From UBA6663 sp044226485 (GTDB lineage: Bacteria > Chloroflexota > Anaerolineae > Anaerolineales > UBA6663): 64,000 bases of DNA. The stretch is from the NCBI GenBank assembly GCA_044226485.1, contig JBGAGY010000003.1, forward strand, positions 434,001 to 498,000, in the 5' to 3' direction. This document shows positions 26,165-35,680 of this stretch, piece after piece. Under the pieces are notes generated by a model. The model saw only the letters and a program-made list of their open reading frames with translations, had not been told where the DNA came from and did not search any database. Position 1 is the first letter of the stretch. Each line of letters opens with the position of its first letter. The translations under genes were made by a program, and so were the position numbers.

Positions 26165-26172
26165 ATCCTGTA

Positions 26173-26189
26173 AGCGACCACCGGTCGCT
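26173..26189. promoter_or_regulatory. TetR operator O2
   Basis: AGCGACCACCGGTCGCT: the same half-sites as O1, centre 30 bases away (about three helical turns), so two dimers could bind on one DNA face. It covers the predicted early transcript of tetR. Confidence 0.8.
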
Positions 26190-26201
26190 CAGAGGACCAT
26201 T

Positions 26202-26795
26202 ATGCCTAAAGGGATCCCCCTCACCGACGAAGAGCAGGGCCGCCGCCGCAAGGAGATTTGCACCGCGTCGGTTCACCTGTTCCTGAACAAGGGCTTCAAC
26301 GAAACCTCGATGCGCGAGATCGCGCAGGCGGCTGGCGTCGGCAAGTCGACGCTCTACGACTACTTTCCTTCGAAGGACCATGTCCTGGTGTGGTACGTCG
26401 AGGAGGAGATCTCAACCCTGACAACCCGGGTGAAAGAGATCGCGGCTGAGCCCCTCGGGGCCCAGGCAAGGCTTGAGCGCATGGTCTACGCATACCTGGA
26501 TTACCTGACGGCCAATGAAGACTTCTTCACGCGGCTCAGCGCGCAGGTGCAGCGCCTGGCTCAAGACAGTGTCGAACGCATCCAGCGCAAACGACACGCT
26601 TTGCAGGACGTGATGCGCCACGTGATTGATGAAGGCATCCAGGAGGGCTGTTTCCGGCCCGTGGACTCGCTCCTGGCCACGCGTGTCATCCTCTCGGCCC
26701 TGACGCCCGCGGTATACGCGACTCGTCGGAGCGGGTCTCGAGCCGAGATGATGCAGGAGGCGTTCGGGTTGTTGCTGAACGGATTGCGCAACTGA
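26202..26795 (+). CDS. TetR-family transcriptional regulator
   Basis: 197 residues from the ATG at 26202, preceded by AGAGGA. The TetR DNA-binding domain is clear: HLFLNKGFNETSMREIAQAAGVGKSTLYDYFPSKDHVLVWYV (about 23-65). The C-terminal ligand and dimer domain is helical and not close to a family I can name. Two palindromic operators lie in its promoter and a third precedes the next gene, so it should repress itself and the resistance-like genes downstream until an inducer binds. The inducer is unknown. Confidence 0.93.
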   Translation: MPKGIPLTDEEQGRRRKEICTASVHLFLNKGFNETSMREIAQAAGVGKSTLYDYFPSKDHVLVWYVEEEISTLTTRVKEIAAEPLGAQARLERMVYAYLDYLTANEDFFTRLSAQVQRLAQDSVERIQRKRHALQDVMRHVIDEGIQEGCFRPVDSLLATRVILSALTPAVYATRRSGSRAEMMQEAFGLLLNGLRN

Positions 26796-26832
26796 CGCCA
26801 GCCCCGCCGCATGCCCTTTTTTTCTCGACCTT

Positions 26833-26849
26833 AGCGACCGGCGTTCGCT
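26833..26849. promoter_or_regulatory. TetR operator O3, before the phosphotransferase gene
   Basis: AGCGACCGGCGTTCGCT matches O1/O2 half-sites with one mismatch in the right arm. It lies 20 bases before the ATG at 26869 and 38 bases after the tetR stop. No clear promoter is visible beside it; binding may block a local promoter or act as a roadblock to read-through. Confidence 0.65.
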
Positions 26850-26868
26850 CAACCACGCGGAGTTCAAC

Positions 26869-29496
26869 ATGGATCTGCCCACCATCCTTCCCCTCAATGA
26901 CCCACAGGCCACACTCGAGACCGTCGGCGGTAAGGGCCAATCGTTGGCGCGCATGCTGCGCGCCCAGTTGCCCGTGCCCGATGGCTTCCATGTGACCACT
27001 GCGGCGTATCGTCGATTCGTGAGCGCGAACGGCTTGCAGGCACGCATTCGCGAAACATTGACGACAGCCGACCCGACCCAGGCGTCGACCCTCGAAGCGG
27101 CCTCGGCCGCCATCGGCTCGCGCTTCGAGCAGGCAGAACTGCCAGCCGACCTGCGCCACACCATCATCGACGCCTACGAGCGACTGTGTCAGGCGCGCCC
27201 AACTGGGACACTTCCGCTGGCGGTGGCGGTGCGCTCATCGGCCACGGCCGAAGATCTGCCGGATGCCTCGTTTGCGGGCCAGCAGGAGACCTACCTCAAC
27301 ATCCGTGGCGCCGACCCGGTGGTCGCCGCCGTCCGGCGGTGCTGGGCTTCGCTCTGGACGGCGCGCGCCATCGCCTACCGGCTCAAGAACAACATCGACC
27401 AGGAGAGCGTGGCGCTGGCTGTCGTCGTGCAGGAACTGGTCGCCGCCGAGGCCGCCGGGATCCTGTTCACCGGGAACCCGGTCAATGGCGTTCGCCAGGA
27501 GCTCGTCATCAACGCAGCCTGGGGATTGGGCGAGGCTGTCGTTTCGGGAGTCGTCACGCCGGACACCTACGTCGTCGACAAACGAACCCTCAAGCTGGTG
27601 CGCCGCACCATCGCCGAGAAGTCAGTCATGACAGTGCGCACGGAGGCCGGAACACGCGAGGACCCTGTCCCGTCGTCGCGGCGAAAGACGGCAGCCCTCA
27701 GCGAGGCCAACGTCGTAGCCCTGGCCAGGCTGGGCGCGCGTATCGAAGACTTCTACGGCCGGCCGATGGACGTCGAGTGGACGTGGACGGCGACGCCGGC
27801 GGGCGCGTCGGCTGAGTCTGGCTTCGCGATTGTCCAGGCGCGCCCAATCACAGTGCTGCCGCCCGATTGGACCCTCCCGGACCCCGACGCGATCTACAGC
27901 CGGGGCAGCCTGGCCGAGCATACGCCCAGCCCGGTGACGCCGCTCTTCGCCACATTCGGGTTGCGGCTGGCGAACGAGGCCACTTCCGGGATGTGGGAAC
28001 GCCTGATCGGCAAGGACGGCCCGAAGCTGATGGCCAGCGGCGGCTTCTATACGCCGATCAACGGATACGTTTTCGGTGGTGTCCGCATGAAGGGCAACGT
28101 CGTTCGCATGGTGAAAATGTCGGCATCGCAAGCCGGGCCGATGCTGAAAGGCAGCGTTCCTCGCTGGCAGGCCGCCCGGCAGCGCTTCGGCGACGTCGTC
28201 GACACGAGCCTGAAGAAGCCCGTGGCCGAGCTCGCATCTGCGGCGCTGCTTGAAGAGGCGGCGGTCGTCTTCTCGGCCGCCAGCCGGTACTTCACCGACA
28301 TCCAGACCGTCCTGCCGGCGGCCTCGATGAGCGAGACGATTCTGACCCGCTTCTACGACGCCTTCGTGAAACGCAAGCAGGATCCGGCCATCGCGGCCTT
28401 CCTGCTGGGTTTCGAGACCACCACGTCGCGCGCCGAGACGGACCTGTTCGAGCTCGCGGCCTGGCTGAAGAGCGAACCGGATCTGGCTGACTACGTTCGG
28501 GGCACGCCCAACGACGGATTATGGCGCGAGCTGCAGACCACGCACTCCTCCTACAAGGGCCTTGCTGACGTTTGGAACGTCTGGCGCGAGCGCTTCATGA
28601 AGCACGTTGCGACCTTCGGACGTACGGCCTACGAATTCGACTTCGCTTACCCTACGCCGGCCGAAGCGCCCGCTCCGATGCTGGATGCTCTCAAGGCCTA
28701 TCTCAGCGGCCAGGCGCAGGATCCGCAGGCGCGCCGAGCCGCTGCAGTGGAGCGGCGCGAGCGGCTGACGCGCGAGACCTTGGCCCGGCTGGGGTGGCCG
28801 ATCAAGGGCTGGTTCGAGAAGTTGCTGCGTTGGACCCGGGCCACGGCGCCGATGCGCGAGGACAGCATCTTCGATATGGGCATGGGCCACCCACGTGTCC
28901 GGCGGCTCCTGGGCGAACTGGCCGACAGGCTCGTTGCACATGGCGCCCTCGCTGAACCTGACGAGATCTACTGGCTCGAGGAACAGGAGCTGCGGCGCCT
29001 GATCGCAGCGCTCGACGCCGGCGAGAGCCCGATGAACCACAGTCGCCAGATCCTCGAACGCAAGGCCGAGTGGCAGGGCTGGCGCAAGATCACGCCGCCG
29101 ATCATGCTGCCCGAGAAGACAGGTTGGCGACGCCTGATCCAGGGGAGCGAAGCCGAGACGAAGGATGGTCGAACGATTCTCAAGGGGATCGGCACCAGCG
29201 TAGGCATCGTGACCGCCCCGGCCAGAGTGCTCCTGGGGCCGGAGGACTTCGACTCGATGAAGCCCGGTGACGTGCTGGTAGCCGTCACGACCACGCCGGC
29301 GTGGACGCCGTTGTTCGCTTTGGCCTCGGCGGTCGTCACCGACATCGGCGGGCCGTTGAGCCACAGCAGCATCGTGGCGCGTGAGTACGGCATCCCGGCC
29401 GTGATGGCCGCCCGCGGTGCCACGCAGCACATCCGCAACGGCCAGCTGCTGACGGTCGACGGCGCCGCCGGCACGGTGAGTATCGCGTCTGAGTGA
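26869..29496 (+). CDS. Rifampin phosphotransferase-like / PEP-synthase-related enzyme
   Basis: 875 residues, ribosome site GGAG. Residues 1-330 are the pyruvate-phosphate-dikinase-type ATP-grasp: TVGGKGQSLARM, AVRSSATAEDLPDASFAGQQETYLNI, INAAWGLGEAVVSGVVTPDTYVVDK. Residues about 340-770 are a large middle domain. The phosphohistidine swivel domain is at the C-terminus, with the likely catalytic His832 in GGPLSHSSIVAREYGIPAV. There is no C-terminal PEP-binding TIM barrel, which true PEP synthase and PPDK have. Order, length and His position match rifampin phosphotransferases (ATP + drug to AMP + Pi + phospho-drug). The substrate may be another antibiotic or metabolite. It is followed 21 bases later by an exporter. 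Confidence 0.85.
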   Translation: MDLPTILPLNDPQATLETVGGKGQSLARMLRAQLPVPDGFHVTTAAYRRFVSANGLQARIRETLTTADPTQASTLEAASAAIGSRFEQAELPADLRHTIIDAYERLCQARPTGTLPLAVAVRSSATAEDLPDASFAGQQETYLNIRGADPVVAAVRRCWASLWTARAIAYRLKNNIDQESVALAVVVQELVAAEAAGILFTGNPVNGVRQELVINAAWGLGEAVVSGVVTPDTYVVDKRTLKLVRRTIAEKSVMTVRTEAGTREDPVPSSRRKTAALSEANVVALARLGARIEDFYGRPMDVEWTWTATPAGASAESGFAIVQARPITVLPPDWTLPDPDAIYSRGSLAEHTPSPVTPLFATFGLRLANEATSGMWERLIGKDGPKLMASGGFYTPINGYVFGGVRMKGNVVRMVKMSASQAGPMLKGSVPRWQAARQRFGDVVDTSLKKPVAELASAALLEEAAVVFSAASRYFTDIQTVLPAASMSETILTRFYDAFVKRKQDPAIAAFLLGFETTTSRAETDLFELAAWLKSEPDLADYVRGTPNDGLWRELQTTHSSYKGLADVWNVWRERFMKHVATFGRTAYEFDFAYPTPAEAPAPMLDALKAYLSGQAQDPQARRAAAVERRERLTRETLARLGWPIKGWFEKLLRWTRATAPMREDSIFDMGMGHPRVRRLLGELADRLVAHGALAEPDEIYWLEEQELRRLIAALDAGESPMNHSRQILERKAEWQGWRKITPPIMLPEKTGWRRLIQGSEAETKDGRTILKGIGTSVGIVTAPARVLLGPEDFDSMKPGDVLVAVTTTPAWTPLFALASAVVTDIGGPLSHSSIVAREYGIPAVMAARGATQHIRNGQLLTVDGAAGTVSIASE

Positions 29497-29517
29497 CGTG
29501 CCGGCACGGAGGGGGCG

Positions 29518-30693
29518 ATGCGCAGACGGGCTCCGACGCTGATCCTCAGCTTCACGTTGCTGGTGGTGATGCTGGGCTATGGCCTGATCATGCCGATCAT
29601 GCCGTTCTACATCGAGCGCTTCGGCGCGGGGGGTATTGAGCTCGGCTGGATGATGTCGACTTATGCCTTGATGCAATTGATCTGCGCGCCGGTCTGGGGT
29701 CGCCTCTCCGACCGCCACGGACGGAAGCCGATCCTGGCCATCGGCGTCTCGGGCTACGCGCTCAGCCTGTTGTTCTTCGGCCTGGCGACGGAGTTCTGGA
29801 TGTTGTTCCTGGCGCGGACTCTGTCGGGCGTGCTCTCCTCGGCGACGATGCCGACGGCCATGGCCTACATCGCCGACTGTCTGCCGGAAGAGGAGCGCGG
29901 CGGCGGAATGGGCCAACTGGGGGCCGCCATGGGTGTGGGTGTCGTGATTGGCCCTGTGCTCGGCGGATATCTGTCGACCAGATCGCTGGCGCTGCCCTTC
30001 TTTGTCGGATCAGGGCTCGCGGCATTGGCCTTCGTGTTCGTCATCGTCGCCCTGCCCGGGCTGTCGCGGCGGACTCCGCCCGCGCCCACAGTTCGCGAGC
30101 TCCGCAATCTCGCGACTGTCATTGGACTGCTGCGCCGTCCACTCGGGGCCGCGTTGATCCTGATCTTCATCGTGAGCCTGGGGCTGAGCAGCTTCCAGGG
30201 AATCGCGGGGCTCTACGTCATCGATCGCTTCGCGTTCGACCCACGCGAGGTCGGGAACATGTGGATGGTGATGGGCTTGGCCCTGGTGGTCATCCAGGGC
30301 GGGCTGACCGGCCCGCTCACCCGTCGGCTAGGCGAAGCCGCCCTGATCCGGATCGGATTGGCCGGCGGCGCAGCCGGGTTCATCGCGATGGCGCTGGCGG
30401 TGGATGGCTCCACGACTTTCCTGGCGCTGTTGCTCTTCACAAGTGCGCTGGCCCTGGTCGGGCCGACCCTGAATGCCCATGTCGCGACCCTGGCAGGGCA
30501 GGCACAGGGTGCTGTGATGGGCGCCAACAGCGCTGCCACAAGTCTTGGGCGTTTGATGGGGCCGCTTTGGGCCGGATACCTTTACGACCAGGATATCAGC
30601 CTGCCCTTCTTGAGCGGGGCGCTAGCACTGGGATTCGGCCTGGGATTCAGCCTTCTGTCACTGAAGACCGCCGCACCCAGATCATCGCAATAA
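29518..30693 (+). CDS. MFS drug-exporter-like transporter
   Basis: 391 residues, 12 membrane helices, DHA1/TetA-like. Motif A GRLSDRHGRKP lies between helices 2 and 3; motif C-like GAAMGVGVVIGPVLGG is in helix 5, a feature of proton-driven exporters. The start has a strong GGAGGGGG ribosome site. With the TetR regulator and the phosphotransferase-like enzyme upstream it looks like the efflux arm of a resistance cassette; substrate unknown. Confidence 0.9.
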   Translation: MRRRAPTLILSFTLLVVMLGYGLIMPIMPFYIERFGAGGIELGWMMSTYALMQLICAPVWGRLSDRHGRKPILAIGVSGYALSLLFFGLATEFWMLFLARTLSGVLSSATMPTAMAYIADCLPEEERGGGMGQLGAAMGVGVVIGPVLGGYLSTRSLALPFFVGSGLAALAFVFVIVALPGLSRRTPPAPTVRELRNLATVIGLLRRPLGAALILIFIVSLGLSSFQGIAGLYVIDRFAFDPREVGNMWMVMGLALVVIQGGLTGPLTRRLGEAALIRIGLAGGAAGFIAMALAVDGSTTFLALLLFTSALALVGPTLNAHVATLAGQAQGAVMGANSAATSLGRLMGPLWAGYLYDQDISLPFLSGALALGFGLGFSLLSLKTAAPRSSQ

Positions 30694-30821
30694 CCCCCAT
30701 ATGTTGGCAGCGCCACGACATTCAGCCATATCTGGACAGGGCACCTGGCGCTCACTGACCGCAGAGAGATTCACACATCCGTGATTTTCCGAGGAAGGTG
30801 TGGGCGCCCTGACTCTCCGAC

Positions 30822-30849
30822 TTGCATTCGTTGGCTATGCGCATATAAT
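30822..30849 (+). promoter_or_regulatory. smc promoter
   Basis: TTGCAT (30822-30827), a 16-base spacer and a perfect TATAAT (30844-30849). The predicted start near 30856 gives a leader of about 70 bases. The rest of the 233-base gap before smc shows nothing else. Confidence 0.65.
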
Positions 30850-30926
30850 CGCGCTCTGTGAGTTGCGCATTGCGCGACGCGAATGATGTCAAGTTGCCCG
30901 GATAAAGAGAGCAGGTTATTCCGGAT

Positions 30927-33900
30927 ATGCCGCTGCGCCTCAAACATCTCGAACTCAACGGATACAAGTCCTTCGCCTCGAAGGCCGACTTCATGTTCAG
31001 CGAAGGCATCTCGGCCATCGTCGGACCGAATGGCTCGGGTAAGTCGAACGTCGTCGACGGCATCCGCTGGGTGCTCGGCGAACAGTCGTACTCGCTCCTA
31101 CGCGGTAAGAAGACCGAGGACATGATCTTCGCCGGCTCCGACAAGCGCGCCCGCGCCGGCATGGCCCAGGTCACGCTCACCTTCGACAACTCCGACGGCT
31201 GGCTGCCGATCGAGTTCTCAGAAGTGGCCATCTCGCGCCGCGCCCACCGCGACGGCTCAAACGACTACCTGCTCAACGGCCAGAAGGTCAGGCTCAAAGA
31301 CATCCACGAGCTCCTCGCCCGCTGCGGCCTGGCCGAACGCACCTACACCATCATCGGCCAGGGCCTGATCGACAACGCCCTGGCCCTCAAGGCCGAGGAG
31401 CGCCGCGCCCTGTTCGAAGAGGCCGCCGGCATCGGCCTGTACCGCGACCGCCGTGAGGACTCGCTGCGCAAGCTCGACGCCACGCAGCGCAACCTCGACC
31501 GCGTCCTCGACATCCTCGAGGAGATCCGGCCCCGCCTGGCCTCCCTCGAGCGTCAGGCCAAACGCGCCCGCGACTACCACGTGGTCAAGCGCGAGCTCGA
31601 CTCGGTGCTGCGCGTCTGGTACGGCTACCACTGGCGCCGCGCCCTGGCTGCCGTCGACACCGCCGTCGCCGCAGCCGCCACGGCCGAGGCCGAGCTGGCC
31701 GCTCATCAGGCCCGTCAGGCCGAGTTCGACGTCCAGGTCGGTGGGCTGCGCGCTCGCGCTCAGGAATTGCGCCGTGCGCTCAACGACACCCGCAGCGAAC
31801 TCGACGCCGCCCGCGCCGAACGCGAAGCGCTCGCCCGCGAACTTGCCGTCGCCGAGGAGCGCGCCCGCTCGCTGTCCGCGCAGCGCGACGCCGCCCAGGC
31901 CGAGCTCCCCGCCCTGCAGGCCGAACTCGCCGAACAGACCGAGGCCCTCAACGCCGCGCGCGAAGAACTTGCCCGAGTCGAGTCCGAGATCGCTCGGGCC
32001 CGCAGCGACCTCGCCACCGCCGAGGCCATCGTCCACAGCGGCGAGTCGGCCCGCGAAACCCTAATCAAGCGTGAGCAAGTCGCCCGCTCGGCCCTCGCGA
32101 CGGCCGAGCACGAGCTGGTCTCGCTGCGCGCCCGCGCCGGCCACCTGCGCGAACGCCGCGAGGCCCTGAGCGCCTCACACGAATCGGCCAACGCCGAAGT
32201 CGAGCGCCTGCTCGCAGATGAATCCGGCGCCCGCGCGCGAGTGGCCGAACTGGCCCAGGCCTTCACGGCCCGCCAGCAGGCACGCATCGCAGCCGAAACG
32301 GCAGTGGCCGACGCTCAAGCGCAACTCCGTTCCGCCGAGGCCGCCCAGCTCGCCGCAGCGCAAGACGTGATGCGCGCGCACGGGGAGCTCGATCGCCTTC
32401 AGGCCCGACAGGAGCTCATGCAGCAGCCCCGCGCCGAGCTGGCCGGCTTCGCCGCCGGAGCCCGAGCGCTCAAGGCCGCGGACTTCCCGACCCATGGCGT
32501 ACTCGGCGACATGGTCGAAGTGCCGGCCGAATACGAGGCGGCGATCAGCGCCGCGCTCGGCGGCTACGCCGAAGGCCTTGTCGTCGACGATCACCATCAT
32601 GCCGAAGAAGGCCTCAACGCCCTCGGCCACGAACGCGGCCGCGCCGCGCTCCTGCCGATCCGATCGCTCAATGGCACCCACAAGGTCACGGCCCCGAACG
32701 CCGACGGCGTGCTTGGCGTCGCCGTGGACCTGCTGGCCGATCCGGGCCCGCTCCGCCCGCTGCTGACGTCGGTCCTTGGCAACACCGTCGTCGTCCGCGA
32801 CCGCGATGTGGCGCGATCGGTGCTCGAGGCTGTGCCCTACTACGCCACCGTCGTCACACTCTCGGGTGAGCTCTTCCACGCGGCCGGCCCCGTCGTCGGC
32901 GGCCGCGACGGTGCGCCGAGCGCGCTCGAAGCCGCCCGGGTGCGCCGCGACCTGAGCGCCGAGATCGCGTCGTCGGCCGAATCCCTGGCCTCAGCCGAGG
33001 CGCGCTCGACCCAGTCGGTCAGCGACGTCGCAAGCGCCAACGCCGCGCTCAAGGCGGCGCAGCAAGCGCTGCGCGAAGCCCAGGATGCCGAGCGCCGGGC
33101 CGCCGTGACGCGCGACTCAGCCGCGCTTGACGCCGAGCGCGCCGCCCAGACCGCGCAAACGCGCCGCCGCGCGCTCGATCAGGCGCTTCAGGAAGCCCAA
33201 CAACTGACTGCATCGATTGACGCCGCCGAGGCCCAGATTCAGACTCAGGCCCAGGTGCGCGACGCAGCCCAGGCCGCCAGCGAGGCCGCCGGCCGCGACC
33301 TGGCCGGCTTCACGGCCGAGGACGCAGGCGCCACGCTGGCCCGCGCGAAGGCAGCCGCCGCCCTCGCCGAGCAAAGCGTCTCCAACGCCCGTGAACGCGC
33401 GGCGGACCGAGCGCGAGCCCATGCGGCCGCCGAGCGCGCCGTGGCCGAACGTGTGGGCCGCGTCGAGCGCGCCGAAGCCGAGATGACGCAGCGCGCCGAA
33501 GCCGACGCCGCGGCCCGCCTGCGCGTGACCGAGCTCGACGACGTCGTCGCCCGGGCCTCAGCTGCGCTCGAGCCGCTGGCCGCCGAGCTGTCGGCACTCG
33601 AAGGCGACCAGACCCGGCTCGAGGCCGGCGACGCCGAGTCACGCGGCACGCTCCACGCCGCCGAAAAGCACAACACCGACGCCCAGCTCGAGGCCGCGCG
33701 CAAGCAGGCCGAGCTCGACAACCTGCGTCTGCGCATCGAAGAGGACTTCGGCCTCGTGGAGCTCGAGTACACCGATGCCAGCACCGGCCCGACGCCTCTG
33801 CCCTTCGAGGCGCTTGTGGATCGGCTCGAGGCGCTCGATGAACTGCCCGAGGGCATCGAGGAACAGGTCAACCGCCGGCGCAATCAGATGCGCCGGATGG

Positions 33901-34646
33901 GCGCGATCAATCCCGACGCCGAGCGCGAATACAACGAAGTGCGCGATCGCCACGATTTCCTCACCACCCAGGTCGGCGACCTGCAATCCGCTCAGGCTCA
34001 ACTGCGCGACGTGATCACCGAGATGGACGGGATCATGGAGCGCGAGTTCAAGAAGACGCTCGAGGAAGTCGGCGGGCACTTCACGCACATCTTCGCTCAA
34101 CTCTTCGGCGGCGGAGCCGCCAAGCTGATGCTGACCGACCCGCTCAATCCGAACACCAGCGGCGTCGACATCTCGTGCAAGCTGCCGGGCAAGAAGGCCC
34201 AGGGCCTCTCGATGCTCTCCGGCGGCGAGCGCTCGCTGACGGCCTGCGCCCTCGTCTTCGCCCTGCTAAAGGTCTCGCCGACACCGTTCTGCGTGCTCGA
34301 CGAGGTCGACGCCATGCTCGACGAGGCGAACGTCGGCCGCTACCGCGACATGCTCAACGAATTGGGCCAGACGACTCAATTCATCATCGTCACCCACAAC
34401 CGCAACACGGTTCAGGTGGCCGACACGGTCTACGGCATCACGATGGGCGTCGACTCGGCCAGCCAGATGATCAGCCTCAAGCTCGACGGCGAGCGCATTG
34501 TCAGACACGTCGGGCTGTTTTTTGTTGTGCGTCATCCCCTGACAAGCGGCGGCAGGGTTTCCGAAAACGGCGGACGCGCGATGCCGTGCTCGGTGACGAT
34601 CGCCGTGATCAGATCGTGGTCGGTGACGTCGAAGGCGGGGTTGTAG
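30927..34646 (+). CDS. smc: Chromosome segregation protein SMC
   Basis: 1239 residues. Walker A GPNGSGKSN at 33-41; two very long alanine/arginine/glutamate-rich coiled coils; hinge about 515-660 (GVLGDMVEVPAEYEAAISAALGG); ABC signature LSGGERSLTA near 1097; Walker B FCVLDEVDAMLDEAN near 1125. SMC homodimers load on DNA with ScpAB to organise the chromosome. The usual end of the family falls near residue 1195, after SLKLDGERI. Here the frame runs about 44 residues further and overlaps the convergent mtnA gene by 115 bases. A T6 run at 34516-34522 lies at that point; one base shift there would give a stop at 34540-34542. Confidence 0.93.
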   Translation: MPLRLKHLELNGYKSFASKADFMFSEGISAIVGPNGSGKSNVVDGIRWVLGEQSYSLLRGKKTEDMIFAGSDKRARAGMAQVTLTFDNSDGWLPIEFSEVAISRRAHRDGSNDYLLNGQKVRLKDIHELLARCGLAERTYTIIGQGLIDNALALKAEERRALFEEAAGIGLYRDRREDSLRKLDATQRNLDRVLDILEEIRPRLASLERQAKRARDYHVVKRELDSVLRVWYGYHWRRALAAVDTAVAAAATAEAELAAHQARQAEFDVQVGGLRARAQELRRALNDTRSELDAARAEREALARELAVAEERARSLSAQRDAAQAELPALQAELAEQTEALNAAREELARVESEIARARSDLATAEAIVHSGESARETLIKREQVARSALATAEHELVSLRARAGHLRERREALSASHESANAEVERLLADESGARARVAELAQAFTARQQARIAAETAVADAQAQLRSAEAAQLAAAQDVMRAHGELDRLQARQELMQQPRAELAGFAAGARALKAADFPTHGVLGDMVEVPAEYEAAISAALGGYAEGLVVDDHHHAEEGLNALGHERGRAALLPIRSLNGTHKVTAPNADGVLGVAVDLLADPGPLRPLLTSVLGNTVVVRDRDVARSVLEAVPYYATVVTLSGELFHAAGPVVGGRDGAPSALEAARVRRDLSAEIASSAESLASAEARSTQSVSDVASANAALKAAQQALREAQDAERRAAVTRDSAALDAERAAQTAQTRRRALDQALQEAQQLTASIDAAEAQIQTQAQVRDAAQAASEAAGRDLAGFTAEDAGATLARAKAAAALAEQSVSNARERAADRARAHAAAERAVAERVGRVERAEAEMTQRAEADAAARLRVTELDDVVARASAALEPLAAELSALEGDQTRLEAGDAESRGTLHAAEKHNTDAQLEAARKQAELDNLRLRIEEDFGLVELEYTDASTGPTPLPFEALVDRLEALDELPEGIEEQVNRRRNQMRRMGAINPDAEREYNEVRDRHDFLTTQVGDLQSAQAQLRDVITEMDGIMEREFKKTLEEVGGHFTHIFAQLFGGGAAKLMLTDPLNPNTSGVDISCKLPGKKAQGLSMLSGGERSLTACALVFALLKVSPTPFCVLDEVDAMLDEANVGRYRDMLNELGQTTQFIIVTHNRNTVQVADTVYGITMGVDSASQMISLKLDGERIVRHVGLFFVVRHPLTSGGRVSENGGRAMPCSVTIAVIRSWSVTSKAGL

Positions 34647-35599
34647 GCCGCCACGTTGTCCGGCGCCATTGGGCGTTCGTACCACATGCTCTTGAGCTCA
34701 TCGGGCTTGCGCAGTTCGATCGGGATCGCGGCGCCGTCCGGGCAGGACAAATCGACCGTGGAGGTCGGCGCGCAGACGTAGAACGGGATGTTGAAGCGCT
34801 TCGCCAGGATGGCGACGCCGAGCGTGCCGATCTTGTTGGCCGAGTCGCCATTGGCGGCCACGCGATCGCAGCCGACGAGCACAGCCTGCACCCAACCGTT
34901 CTTCATCACCGTCGCGGCCATGCTGTCGGTGATCAGGGTGACGTCGATGCCGGCCTGGCTGAGCTCATAGACCGTCAGGCGCGCGCCCTGCAGCAAGGGC
35001 CGAGTTTCGTCAGCGAAGACCTTGAAGCCGTAGCCGCGCTCATGGCCCAGGTACATGGCCGCCGTGGCGGTGCCGTACTTAGACGTCGCCAGCTGGCCGG
35101 CGTTACAGTGCGTGAGCAGGCCGTCGCCGGGCTTGAGGAGCGACAGCGCATGCTCGCCGATGGCGCGGTTGGTGCGCATGTCGATGGCCTTGATCTCGTG
35201 CGCCGTGCCGATCAGCGCGCGCTTCGCATCGGCCACACCGGCTCCAGGCAATTCATCCAGGCACTTCTGCATTCGATCCAGCGCCCAGAAGAGGTTAACG
35301 GCCGTCGGGCGCGAGGAGGCCAGATGCGCCCGGGTCCTGGCGAACGCGGCGCGGAAGCCATCGCCATCGGCCTCGGGGTAGTCGTGCAACACAGCGCACA
35401 GCCCGTAGGCGGCGGCGATGCCGATGGCCGGGGCTCCACGGACGCGCAGCGCGTGAATGGCTTCCCAGATAGCGTCGACGTTCCTCAACCGCAACATGAC
35501 GGTCTCGCCCGGCAGACGGGTCTGATCGATCAGCACGAGCTCGCCGGTGCGCTCGTCGTAGTCCACGGTCTCGATTTGCAGGATGTTGGGGGTGCTCAC
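34532..35599 (-). CDS. mtnA: S-methyl-5-thioribose-1-phosphate isomerase
   Basis: 355 residues from the GTG at 35599 (GGGAGAG ahead); the frame is open further upstream but unlike the family. Motifs: VRGAPAIGIAAAYG near the N-terminus, catalytic Cys in LLTHCNAGQLATSKYGTA, catalytic Asp in VGCDRVAANGDSANKIGT, and YVCAPTSTVDLS. It converts methylthioribose-1-phosphate to methylthioribulose-1-phosphate in salvage of methylthioadenosine. Ribose-1,5-bisphosphate isomerase-type paralogs are less likely given the close match. It is divergent from a class II aldolase gene, which could take the next step. Confidence 0.92.
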   Translation of the reverse strand: MSTPNILQIETVDYDERTGELVLIDQTRLPGETVMLRLRNVDAIWEAIHALRVRGAPAIGIAAAYGLCAVLHDYPEADGDGFRAAFARTRAHLASSRPTAVNLFWALDRMQKCLDELPGAGVADAKRALIGTAHEIKAIDMRTNRAIGEHALSLLKPGDGLLTHCNAGQLATSKYGTATAAMYLGHERGYGFKVFADETRPLLQGARLTVYELSQAGIDVTLITDSMAATVMKNGWVQAVLVGCDRVAANGDSANKIGTLGVAILAKRFNIPFYVCAPTSTVDLSCPDGAAIPIELRKPDELKSMWYERPMAPDNVAAYNPAFDVTDHDLITAIVTEHGIARPPFSETLPPLVRG

Positions 35600-35680
35600 C
35601 TTGTGTCTCTCCCTTGACCCGGGTAGTATCGCAGATATTGTTCGCTCAAGCCCGACTGGCGTGAGTCGTCGGGTCTGAGT

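Noticed and set aside
29496..29517. PEP synthase assignment (ppsA) for the gene at 26869
   Set aside because: The chain ends in the phosphohistidine domain and lacks the C-terminal PEP-binding barrel needed for PEP synthesis.
34516..34542. Programmed -1 frameshift in smc
   Set aside because: There is a T6 run but no downstream pseudoknot or stem that I can see, and SMC frameshifting is not known; kept only as a possible indel.
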